A DNA stretch of 11,177 nucleotides from Clostridium sp. CAG:413 (GCA_000431775.1 FR888196.1:1-11177); one strand, 5' to 3'. Counted from the stretch's first letter, positions 1-5,898 are shown. Program-made: numbers and translations. The notes: generated by a model not told the origin, from the letters alone.

Positions 1-219
1 GTTCGCCCGCTTAGAGCGCACAATACTGCAACAATTCTCAAATCCGAAATGTACTATCTCAGAAAGTTTACTTCGCGTGACGATCTGATTTCGGCAATCG
101 AGCGTTATCTCTATTTTTACATCAACAAGCGTTACCGGCAGAGACTCAAATGCATGACGCCGATGGAATTCCTGATAAAATGTTTTTGTTTTTTCACTGT
201 CTACTTGACAGGGGGCACA
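1..219 (+). mobile_element. Right end of an IS3-family insertion sequence
   Basis: The transposase tail is followed at about 198-219 by TGTCTACTTGACAGGGGGCA plus CA. Read from outside inwards it begins TGTGCCCCCTGTCAAGTAGA, which has the TG...-type terminus expected of IS3 elements. The exact end (217 or 219) and the target-site duplication cannot be fixed because the left end is outside the window. Confidence 0.6.
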
Positions 220-264
220 TCATTTTTGTGTGAAAGTCGTTTTTCACCTTGCTTTTTCATCTGA
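1..264 (+). CDS. IS3-family transposase (orfB/integrase) C-terminal part, 5' end outside the window
   Basis: The frame is open from base 1 and ends at TGA 262-264. It contains the typical end of an IS3-family DDE integrase: an LKSEMYY segment, then ISAIERYLYFYINKRYRQRL and CMTPMEF, matching the family pattern of a helix, 'YI-x-x-YN-x-x-R', and 'L-x-x-x-(S/T)-P-x-x-(F/Y)'. The third acidic catalytic residue would be the Glu of LKSE. The last 25 or so codons run through the probable IS terminus and beyond into flanking DNA, so the natural stop may lie outside the element or the annotated C-terminus may be host-derived. Only the last 87 codons are visible, so activity of the element cannot be judged. 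Family assignment is from motif recognition. Confidence 0.85.
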   Translation, partial: VRPLRAHNTATILKSEMYYLRKFTSRDDLISAIERYLYFYINKRYRQRLKCMTPMEFLIKCFCFFTVYLTGGTSFLCESRFSPCFFI

Positions 265-275
265 AATCAAATATA

Positions 276-374
276 ATGGTGTTCGGATTCATCATCTTCG
301 GCAATATCGGCACCAACATCCTCTTCCCCTGGCTCCATAAGCACTTCCACCATTGGTTCAATCCCAATAAATAA
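276..374 (+). pseudogene. 3' remnant of a gene disrupted by the IS (32 codons)
   Basis: From ATG 276 to TAA 372-374 the frame encodes a hydrophobic stretch (VFGFIIFGNIGTNILFPWL) followed by a His/Trp-rich tail ending in NPNK. The frame is open upstream only back to TGA 231-233, just outside the IS end. There is no ribosome binding site before the ATG, and a clean terminator follows at 397-430. This is best read as the C-terminal membrane segment and tail of an interrupted membrane protein gene, not an independent gene. I do not recognise the parent family. It could also be a tiny membrane peptide, but the lack of a ribosome binding site argues against that. Confidence 0.45.
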
Positions 375-396
375 TCCCATTTGGCAATTACCCCCC

Positions 397-430
397 GGGG
401 CTGTCACCTATCCGACAGCCCCGTTTTTTT
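397..430 (+). terminator. Rho-independent terminator after the disrupted gene
   Basis: GGGGCTGTC (397-405) pairs perfectly with GACAGCCCC (414-422) around an 8-nt loop and is followed by GTTTTTTT. It separates the IS/remnant from the methionine operon leader. Confidence 0.9.
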
Positions 431-449
431 GCTCAATGCTGCTTTCAAA

Positions 450-472
450 GATATTTATTCTGTCTAAATATC
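450..472. repeat. Perfect inverted repeat upstream of promoter P1
   Basis: GATATTTA (450-457) and TAAATATC (465-472) are exact 8-bp arms around TTCTGTC. The dyad sits about 20 bp before the -35 of the promoter at 492-520, a position suited to an activator or regulator site. No protein can be assigned. Confidence 0.35.
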
Positions 473-491
473 AACCTACTGCTGCGGGGCA

Positions 492-520
492 TTGACTATC
501 GGGGCGGGGTGTGGTATACT
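492..520 (+). promoter_or_regulatory. Promoter P1, sigma-A type
   Basis: TTGACT (492-497), a 17-bp spacer and TATACT (515-520) give a near-consensus vegetative promoter with a start near 527. It lies about 155 bp upstream of a second promoter and drives the same strand. Between 527 and 645 I see no gene, only an imperfect hairpin (CGCC 541-544 with GGCG 565-568, followed by TTTT). P1 therefore either gives a longer methionine-operon leader or a short RNA of its own. Confidence 0.6.
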
Positions 521-621
521 TTCGTGTAGTAAAACCTCTTCGCCGTTCTATATATAATGTATATGGCGTTTTAGTGGAATTGCCCTTATTTGCGGTGGCG
601 GCAGGCCGATTTATTGCATAA

Positions 622-637
622 ATGTATGAAAATACAT
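622..637. promoter_or_regulatory. Inverted repeat upstream of promoter P2, possible operator
   Basis: ATGTAT GAAA ATACAT is an exact 6-bp dyad ending 8 bp before the -35 box of P2. Its position suits an activator of the LysR type or an upstream repressor site. The regulator is unknown. Confidence 0.4.
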
Positions 638-645
638 AAAACGGG

Positions 646-674
646 TTGACAAATGCGAGCGCGTGTGCTACTAT
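646..674 (+). promoter_or_regulatory. Promoter P2 of the methionine operon
   Basis: TTGACA (646-651), a 17-bp spacer and TACTAT (669-674) predict a start near 681. It is the closest strong promoter to the leader peptide at 723 and to metQ. Confidence 0.7.
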
Positions 675-681
675 AACGCCA

Positions 682-696
682 ACCTATTTGGTAGGT
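682..696. promoter_or_regulatory. Dyad at the P2 start site, possible repressor operator
   Basis: ACCTA TTTGG TAGGT is an exact 5-bp dyad covering about +2 to +16 relative to P2. A site there would block initiation. The CCTA...TAGG form recalls sites of Rrf2-family regulators (IscR/CymR group, the latter controlling sulfur metabolism in Firmicutes), but that link is inference from a short motif. Confidence 0.35.
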
Positions 697-722
697 ATTT
701 CGCATGAAAGGAGAATGTCACC

Positions 723-836
723 GTGAGAAAGGCAATTGCGACTATGTGCATTATGGGCATGTGCGGCGAGTTTCGCATGTGCATGATGACTATTGCCAAA
801 AATCCGGCACGTTCTTCATTAAAAGCAGCTCGATAA
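723..836 (+). CDS. Met/Cys-rich leader peptide upstream of metQNI (37 aa)
   Basis: The frame starts at GTG 723 with AAGGAG 9 to 10 nt upstream and ends at TAA 834-836, a strong translation signal for so short a frame. Residues 8-22 hold six Met (8, 11, 13, 19, 21, 22) and three Cys (9, 14, 20); residues 8-14 read MCIMGMC and 19-22 read MCMM. The remainder is basic and unremarkable. The stop codon lies in the loop of a small hairpin (828-844), and a Rho-independent terminator begins 27 nt further on, before metQ. This is the layout of a ribosome-mediated attenuator in which slow decoding of Met/Cys codons would alter folding downstream. Too short for homology to be informative; function is inferred from composition and context. 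An alternative is a real small peptide or metal-binding peptide. Confidence 0.65.
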   Translation: MRKAIATMCIMGMCGEFRMCMMTIAKNPARSSLKAAR

Positions 837-864
837 GCTCGAGCGCCAATTGATTTGCTTTTAA
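819..864 (+). promoter_or_regulatory. Nested hairpin at the end of the leader peptide frame
   Basis: TTAAAAGCA (819-827) pairs exactly with TGCTTTTAA (856-864). Inside, GCTCGA (828-833) pairs with TCGAGC (839-844) and its loop holds the leader-peptide stop codon. A ribosome reaching the stop would prevent this fold, while one stalled in the Met/Cys run would permit it. Its 3' arm shares only AA 863-864 with the terminator stem, so a classical mutually exclusive antiterminator is not obvious. Confidence 0.5.
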
Positions 865-899
865 CCGGGAACTTCGTCGGAGGCTCCCGGTTATTTTTA
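863..899 (+). terminator. Terminator/attenuator between leader peptide and metQ
   Basis: AACCGGGA (863-870) pairs with TCCCGGTT (885-892), with a possible inner CTTC/GGAG stem, followed by ATTTTTA. It lies inside the leader between a translated small frame and the operon, so it must be passed by read-through for metQNI expression from P1 or P2. Confidence 0.8.
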
Positions 900-919
900 T
901 TCTTGCGGAGGTTTTCACC

Positions 920-994
920 ATGATAAGCTGCCTTGAAGAGCTTGTAAGAGCTAATTTCAGATTCGGGCGAATGTGCCGCTGTCTTGTGGTATGA
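920..994 (+). CDS. Second small leader frame with Met-Cys-Arg-Cys motif (24 aa)
   Basis: ATG 920 is preceded by GGAGG (907-911) at an ideal 8-nt spacing. The frame ends at TGA 992-994, 43 bases before metQ. The peptide has Cys at 4, 19 and 21 and Met at 18, with the cluster RMCRCLVV at its C-terminus. Clustered Cys codons near the end of a short frame upstream of sulfur genes are the mark of Cys-responsive leader peptides. It sits after the terminator, so any effect would be on passage of ribosomes into metQ or on a fold covering the metQ start, not on that terminator. No second terminator is visible between it and metQ. Confidence 0.5.
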   Translation: MISCLEELVRANFRFGRMCRCLVV

Positions 995-1037
995 TCGTTA
1001 AACTGAATAAATATTAATTTTGAAAGGTCGAATTAAA

Positions 1038-1889
1038 ATGAAAAAGATAGTTTCCGTATTACTCGTCGCTGTCCTCGCACTTGCAATATTCGCGGGCTGC
1101 TCCGATACTCAGAGTCAGTCTATCACCATCGCAGTCCCCAATGACGCCACCAACGAAGCCAGAGCGCTGCTGCTTCTTCAGGCAAACGGCTACATCAAGC
1201 TCAAGGAGGGCGCAGGCATCACCGCCACCGTCAACGATATCGCCGAGAACCCCAAGAACATTAAGTTCAACGAGGTCGAGGCAGCTCAGCTCCCCAACGT
1301 CCTGAAGGATGTTGACTACGCAGTCATCAATTCAAACTATGCTATACCCGCAAACCTCAACCCCGTTAAGGATTCTCTCCTTATCGAAGACTCCGCTTCC
1401 TCCTACGGCAACATCCTTGCTGTTAAGGAAGGCAACGAGAATACCCCCAAGATAAAGGCGCTCAAGGCCGCTCTCGAGAGCAAGAAGGTCGCCGACTTTA
1501 TCAACAGCAAGTATGAAGGCGCAGTCATCAGCGTGGTTGAGAATCCCGGCGACGGCTTCGACGCCACCGTTGACTACGACGCACTCAAGGGTCAGGAGAT
1601 AAGCGTTGCCGCTTCCCCCACACCGCACGCTGAGATCCTTGCAGTTGCCAAGGAGATCCTTGCCGAAAAAGGCATCACTCTTAAGATCCTCGAATTCACC
1701 GACTATGTCCAGCCCAACAACGTGGTTGACAGCGGCGAGGTCGACGCCAACTACTTCCAGCACACTCCGTATCTTGACGACTTCAACGCTCAGAACGGCA
1801 CTCACATCGTCTCCGTGCTGACCGTTCACGTTGAGCCGATGGGTCTCTACGGCGGCAAGCAGACCACACTTGACGCTCTTAACAAATAA
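1038..1889 (+). CDS. metQ: Circularly permuted MetQ/NlpA-family methionine-binding lipoprotein
   Basis: Extracytoplasmic binding protein of the methionine ABC importer, 283 aa from ATG 1038 (GAAAGG at 1022-1027). A TTG start at 1020 is possible but would spoil the signal peptide. Residues 1-20 form a lipoprotein signal with lipobox IFAGC, so Cys21 is lipidated. All standard NlpA motifs are present but in swapped order. Residues 28-165 match the normal second half: IAVPNDATNEARALLLL, DIAENPKN, EAAQLP, VINSNYA, NPVKDSL, then KYEGAVI, which is normally the C-terminus. A 22-residue linker (166-187) leads into residues 188-283, the normal first half: ASPTPHAEIL, EFTDYVQPN, GEVDANYFQHTPYL, VHVEPMGLYGGK, ending at TLDALNK. 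In ordinary MetQ that last segment runs directly into the AVPNDPTN segment. The frame is intact. Likely ligand residues (Arg42, Asn98, His242, Tyr245) are retained, so function is probably kept. First gene of metQNI. Confidence 0.93.
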   Translation: MKKIVSVLLVAVLALAIFAGCSDTQSQSITIAVPNDATNEARALLLLQANGYIKLKEGAGITATVNDIAENPKNIKFNEVEAAQLPNVLKDVDYAVINSNYAIPANLNPVKDSLLIEDSASSYGNILAVKEGNENTPKIKALKAALESKKVADFINSKYEGAVISVVENPGDGFDATVDYDALKGQEISVAASPTPHAEILAVAKEILAEKGITLKILEFTDYVQPNNVVDSGEVDANYFQHTPYLDDFNAQNGTHIVSVLTVHVEPMGLYGGKQTTLDALNK

Positions 1890-1908
1890 GATACCTTATA
1901 AAATCTAC

Positions 1909-1946
1909 GGGAATAATGCCGGCTGTTATCGGGCGGCGTTATTCCC
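1909..1946 (+). promoter_or_regulatory. Intercistronic hairpin between metQ and metN
   Basis: GGGAATAATGCCG (1909-1921) pairs over 13 positions (one G-U) with CGGCGTTATTCCC (1934-1946). No T-tract follows, so it is not a standard terminator. Hairpins in this place are known in binding-protein operons to protect the upstream mRNA and raise the binding protein over the transporter subunits. It ends only 4 nt before the metN ribosome binding site. Confidence 0.65.
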
Positions 1947-1964
1947 TTGCGGGAGTTATGGATA

Positions 1965-2978
1965 ATGATTGAAATTCAGCACTTAACTAAGACGTTCCCC
2001 ACCGCCGATGGCAATTTCGACGCCCTGCACGATGTCTCGCTCAAGATAGAGGACGGCGAGATATACGGCATCATCGGCATGAGCGGCGCAGGCAAGAGCA
2101 CTCTTGTGCGCTGCATCAATATGCTCGAGCGCCCGACCGAGGGCAAGGTCATAATCGACGGGCGCGACATGAGCACGCTCACCGAGTATCAGCTCAGGGA
2201 GCAGCGCAGGAATATCACGATGATATTCCAGGGCTTCAACCTGCTCATGCAGAGGAACTGTCTCAGAAACGTCTGCTTCCCGCTGGAGCTTGCGGGGGTC
2301 AAAAAGTCCGAGGCGGTCAAGAGAGCGACCGAGCTGCTCGAGATCGTCGGTCTCGGCGACAAGCTCAAGAGCTACCCGGCGCAGCTCTCGGGCGGCCAGC
2401 AGCAGCGAGTGGCTATTGCCCGCGCGCTGGCGACCCACCCGAAGATATTGCTCTGCGACGAGGCAACGAGCGCGCTTGACCCGCAGACAACGCAGTCCAT
2501 TCTCTCGCTTATCCGCGATATCCACGACAGGCTCGGCATCACCGTGATAGTCATCACTCACCAGATGAGCGTCGTTGAGCAGATATGCACCAAAGTCGCT
2601 ATCCTCGATAACGGCACAGTCGCCGAGGAGGGAGCGGTCAGCGATGTGTTCTCCGCCCCGAAATCCAAGGCAGCAAAGGCTCTTGTCTACCCCGACGGCT
2701 ATGACCAGGACGCCGTAGTCGCCGACAACGAGACCGTCGTGCGTATAGTATTCAACGGCTCAAACGCCACCAAGACCCCGCTGATAGCTCAGATGGCTAT
2801 CGACGAAAACATAGCGGCGAGCATCCTCTCGGCGTCGACCCGCTCGATAGGCGAAAAAGCCTACGGCAATATGCTGCTCGGCATCCCCGGCGGCAGAGCG
2901 GAGCTTGAGAGGGCGATCGCTTACCTTACCAGAATTCCCGATATCTATGTTGAGGAGGTGACAAGCGATGATAAGTGA
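1965..2978 (+). CDS. metN: Methionine ABC transporter ATP-binding protein MetN with C-terminal NIL domain
   Basis: Cytoplasmic ATPase of the importer, 337 aa from ATG 1965 (GGGAG at 1951-1955). A TTG at 1947 lies inside the ribosome-binding region and is unlikely. Visible motifs: Walker A GMSGAGKS (38-45), Q-loop Gln89, signature LSGGQQQR (141-148), Walker B ILLCDE (161-166) with catalytic Glu166, D-loop SALD, and switch His199. Residues from about 259 form the NIL domain (VRIVFNG... to ...DIYVEEV), which in E. coli MetN binds methionine and shuts transport off when the cell is replete. Length and order are normal for MetN. Its 3' end overlaps metI by 11 bases. Confidence 0.96.
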   Translation: MIEIQHLTKTFPTADGNFDALHDVSLKIEDGEIYGIIGMSGAGKSTLVRCINMLERPTEGKVIIDGRDMSTLTEYQLREQRRNITMIFQGFNLLMQRNCLRNVCFPLELAGVKKSEAVKRATELLEIVGLGDKLKSYPAQLSGGQQQRVAIARALATHPKILLCDEATSALDPQTTQSILSLIRDIHDRLGITVIVITHQMSVVEQICTKVAILDNGTVAEEGAVSDVFSAPKSKAAKALVYPDGYDQDAVVADNETVVRIVFNGSNATKTPLIAQMAIDENIAASILSASTRSIGEKAYGNMLLGIPGGRAELERAIAYLTRIPDIYVEEVTSDDK

Positions 2979-3678
2979 GTATTTGGCTTCGGAGCCGGTG
3001 CAGGAGGCGCTCAAAGTCCTGCGTGAGCAGTTCCCGCTCGCAATATGGGAGACCGTCTATGTCACCGTGCTTTCGACCTTCTTTGCGACCATCATCGGTC
3101 TGCCCCTCGGAGTGCTGCTCGTCGCGGGCGAAAACAACAAGATAATCAGAGTCCCCAAGGGCCTGCTCCATGCGCTGAATGTGATAATAAACCTGCTGCG
3201 CTCGGTGCCGTTCCTCATATTGATGATAATGGTGTTCCCGCTCACAAGGCTGATAGTCGGCACGGTCGTCGGCACTCCCGCGTCGGTGGTGCCGCTCGTC
3301 ATTGCGGCGTTCCCGTTCATCGCAAGGCTCGTTGAGGGCAGCCTCAGAGAGATCAACCCCAACATAATCGAGGCGGCGCAGAGCATGGGCGCTTCGCCGT
3401 TCCAGATAATCGTCAAGGTCATGATACCCGAGAGCGTCCCCTCGCTCATCTCGAATGCGACGATAGCGATAACCACCGTGCTCGGTTACTCCGCAATGAG
3501 CGGTATAATCGGTGGCGGCGGACTCGGCAAGATAGCCATCAACTACGGCTACTACAGATATAAATATCTGATAATGATCTTCGCCGTCATCTTCCTGATC
3601 ATCCTCGTTCAGGTGTTCCAGAGCGTCGGCACCCGCCTCGCAGTTAAGAGCGATAAGCGGCTCAGAAACAGAAAATAA
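2968..3678 (+). CDS. metI: Methionine ABC transporter permease MetI
   Basis: Integral membrane subunit, 236 aa. The start ATG 2968 has AGGAGGTG at 2953-2960 and lies inside the end of metN, indicating translational coupling. About five membrane segments are evident (near 27-50, 65-85, 95-120, 160-185 and 200-220). The EAA loop that docks on MetN is visible as EAAQSMG from residue 135, followed by SPFQIIVKVMIPES. Length is typical of the BPD_transp_1 MetI group. Last gene of the operon, followed directly by a strong terminator. Confidence 0.95.
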   Translation: MISEYLASEPVQEALKVLREQFPLAIWETVYVTVLSTFFATIIGLPLGVLLVAGENNKIIRVPKGLLHALNVIINLLRSVPFLILMIMVFPLTRLIVGTVVGTPASVVPLVIAAFPFIARLVEGSLREINPNIIEAAQSMGASPFQIIVKVMIPESVPSLISNATIAITTVLGYSAMSGIIGGGGLGKIAINYGYYRYKYLIMIFAVIFLIILVQVFQSVGTRLAVKSDKRLRNRK

Positions 3679-3687
3679 GCTAAAGTT

Positions 3688-3714
3688 AAAGCTCCGTCAA
3701 TGACGGAGCTTTTT
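3688..3714. terminator. Bidirectional terminator between metI and the feo operon
   Basis: AAAGCTCCGTC (3688-3698) pairs with GACGGAGCTTT (3702-3712) around AAT, with TTTTT at its right side. In the opposite orientation the stem is followed by TTTAACTTTA, so it can also end the convergent feo transcript. Confidence 0.85.
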
Positions 3715-3721
3715 GCTGTCT

Positions 3722-3892
3722 TTATTTCCTTTTGCAATCGTCTTTTGAGCAGTTACCGTTCATCGGGCAGCCGCTGCATCCGGAGCAGCCGCACCCGCAC
3801 CCGCCCCTTTTCCTTTGGCGCACGAGCGAACGCACTGCAAAGAAAACGGCGGCGGCGATAACGGCAAGAATTACATAATCGCCGACGGTCAT
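3722..3892 (-). CDS. FeoB-associated Cys-rich membrane peptide (56 aa)
   Basis: A small protein with one N-terminal membrane helix (roughly residues 5-22), a basic RSLVRQRKR stretch, and a cytoplasmic tail with CGCGCSGCSGC plus two further Cys in NCSKDDC. This matches the small Cys-rich proteins encoded after feoB in many Firmicutes, thought to handle or sense Fe(II) leaving the transporter, with a role comparable to FeoC. The start chosen (MTVGDYV) overlaps the feoB stop as ATGA (3889-3892); a longer in-frame start at 3949 would lie within feoB and is unlikely. Exact biochemical role is unproven in the family. Confidence 0.85.
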   Translation of the reverse strand: MTVGDYVILAVIAAAVFFAVRSLVRQRKRGGCGCGCSGCSGCPMNGNCSKDDCKRK

Positions 3893-5898
3893 ATTATCAT
3901 GCTCCCTATCCTGAACACCAAGAAGGCGCATATCCACGCCACGCCGCACTGGAGTATCACAACGCCGGCGGTCTGTATCTTTGAGCCGAGCTCACGGCGG
4001 ATAGAAGCGATCGCCGCAACGCACGGGGTATAGAGCAGGGTGAATACAAGGAAGCTGACCGCCGAGAGCGGGGTGAACATCGCCGAGAGTGTGCCGCCGA
4101 GATTTGCAAGATTTGTTTCAAGCAGCACCGCCATGGTGGAGATAACAGCCTCCTTTGCCGTGAAGCCGGAGATGAGCGAGGTAGCCGCTCTCCAGTCGCC
4201 GAATCCAAGAGGCTCGAATATCGGGGCAACGACCCTGCCTATCATGGCGAGCAGACTGTCCGCGCTGTTCTCGACCACATTCAGGCGGGTGTCGAAATTC
4301 TGAAGGAACCAAATAACTATCGTTGCGACAAAGATTATGCCGAATGCACGCTGCAGGAAGTCCTTCGCCTTATCCCAGAGCAGCAGAGCCACGCTCTTCG
4401 GCGAGGGGAGGCGGTAGTTCGGCAGCTCCATGACAAACGGCACGGGGTTGCCCTTGAAGGCGGTGTTCTTGAGTATCAGCGCCATGATTATCGAGAGCAG
4501 GATGCCGAATACATACAGGGCGATCATCACGAGCGCCTTGTGCTTCGGGAAGAAGGCCGCCGCAAACACGGCGTAGATGGGTATCTTTGCCGAGCAGCTC
4601 ATGTAGGGCGTCAGGAGTATCGTCATTTTACGGTCGCGGTCGGAGGAGACGGTGCGCGTCGCCATTATGGCGGGCACCGAGCAGCCGAAGCCTATCAGCA
4701 TCGGCACGAACGAACGCCCCGAGAGGCCGATCTTACGCAATACCCTGTCCATGACGAAAGCGACTCTCGCCATATATCCGGTATCCTCAAGTATCGAGAG
4801 GAAGAAGAAGAGCACCACGATGAGCGGCAGGAAGGTCAGCACGCTGCCGACGCCCGCAAAAACGCCGTCTATCAGCAGGCTGTGGACGACCGGGTTGATG
4901 CCGTAGGCGGTCAGCGCACGGTCGGCGAGATTTGTGAATGCGTCAATGCCGCTTGCCAGCAGGTCGGAGAGTGTTGAGCCGATTACTCCGAAGGTGAGCC
5001 AAAATACAAGGAACATCACGCCGAAAAACACGGGGAACGCCGTGTATTTGCCGGTCAATATCTTGTCTATTGCCATGCTGCGCTTGTGCTCCTTGCTCTC
5101 GTGAGCCTTTACCACCGAGGCGGCGACGACCCCTTCGATGAAGTCATAGCGCATATCGGCGAGGGCGGCGTTGCGGTCAAGCCCGCATTCGGTCTCCATC
5201 TCGACTATGCAGTGCTCGAGCAGCTCGCGCTCGTTCTCGACAAGCTCCAGCTCGTCCGCCATGCCGGGGTCGCCCTCGATTAGCTTCGTCGCGCAGAAGC
5301 GGGACGGCAGACCCGCGCGCTTGGCGTGGTCGTCTATCAGGTGCACAACTGCGTGGATGCAGCGGTGCACCGCGGATTCCGAGGTGCAGAAGTCCCACAC
5401 TCTCGGCAGTTGTTTATTCTTTGCGACGGCAACGGCCTGATCTATCAGCTCCGACACGCCCTCGCCCTTTGAGGCGCTTATCGGCACCACGGGGATGCCG
5501 AGCAGCTCGCTCATCTTGGCGATATCGACGGTGCCGCCGTTGGCTCGCACCTCGTCCATCATGTTGAGCGCCAGCACCATGGGCACCCGCAGCTCGAGCA
5601 GCTGCAAGGTGAGATAGAGGTTGCGCTCTATGTTCGTTGCGTCAACTATGTTGATTATGCCGTCGGGCTTCTGATTGATAATAAAGTCGCGGGTGATTAT
5701 CTCCTCCTGCGTGTAGGGGCGCAGGGAGTAGATGCCGGGCAGATCGACCACCTTGCAGTTTTTCTGCCCTCTCACGTCGCCGAAGCGCTGATCCACCGTC
5801 ACGCCGGGGAAGTTGCCCACATGCTGATTCGAGCCGGTCAGGGCGTTGAAAAGAGTGGTTTTGCCGCAGTTTTGATTGCCCGCAAGAGCGAATATCAT
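3889..5898 (-). CDS. feoB: Ferrous iron transporter FeoB
   Basis: Large membrane Fe(II) transporter, 669 aa. The N-terminal G domain shows G1 GNQNCGKT (7-14), G2 around PGVTVD (31-36), G3 DLPG (52-55), G4 NMMD (112-115) and G5 SAS (141-143). A helical linker follows, then the polytopic part with two Gate repeats. The conserved GFGCSVPAIMATRT segment and the YMSCSAKIPIY segment carry the Cys residues proposed to line the iron path. Length fits Firmicute FeoB. The start ATG overlaps the feoA stop as ATGA (5895-5898), and its stop overlaps the Cys-rich peptide in the same way, so the three are translationally coupled. Confidence 0.96.
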   Translation of the reverse strand: MIFALAGNQNCGKTTLFNALTGSNQHVGNFPGVTVDQRFGDVRGQKNCKVVDLPGIYSLRPYTQEEIITRDFIINQKPDGIINIVDATNIERNLYLTLQLLELRVPMVLALNMMDEVRANGGTVDIAKMSELLGIPVVPISASKGEGVSELIDQAVAVAKNKQLPRVWDFCTSESAVHRCIHAVVHLIDDHAKRAGLPSRFCATKLIEGDPGMADELELVENERELLEHCIVEMETECGLDRNAALADMRYDFIEGVVAASVVKAHESKEHKRSMAIDKILTGKYTAFPVFFGVMFLVFWLTFGVIGSTLSDLLASGIDAFTNLADRALTAYGINPVVHSLLIDGVFAGVGSVLTFLPLIVVLFFFLSILEDTGYMARVAFVMDRVLRKIGLSGRSFVPMLIGFGCSVPAIMATRTVSSDRDRKMTILLTPYMSCSAKIPIYAVFAAAFFPKHKALVMIALYVFGILLSIIMALILKNTAFKGNPVPFVMELPNYRLPSPKSVALLLWDKAKDFLQRAFGIIFVATIVIWFLQNFDTRLNVVENSADSLLAMIGRVVAPIFEPLGFGDWRAATSLISGFTAKEAVISTMAVLLETNLANLGGTLSAMFTPLSAVSFLVFTLLYTPCVAAIASIRRELGSKIQTAGVVILQCGVAWICAFLVFRIGSMII

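Noticed and set aside
430..1037. S-box (SAM-I) riboswitch or T-box in the methionine leader
   Set aside because: No conserved S-box opening or GA-rich core and no T-box sequence (AGGGTGGNACCGCG) is visible; the leader has small frames and a plain terminator.
1020..1037. TTG start for metQ at 1020
   Set aside because: It would add six residues that overlap the GAAAGG ribosome binding site; ATG 1038 gives a normal lipoprotein signal peptide.
1332..1829. 165-codon minus-strand reading frame inside metQ
   Set aside because: It is antisense to a gene with full-length family homology; the long frame follows from GC-biased third positions.
1983..2561. 192-codon minus-strand reading frame inside metN
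   Set aside because: Antisense shadow of an ATPase whose motifs are all in the plus strand; no ribosome binding site or family resemblance.
4540..4977. 145-codon plus-strand reading frame within feoB
   Set aside because: Low-complexity His/Arg/Glu translation opposite the membrane segments of feoB; a codon-bias shadow.
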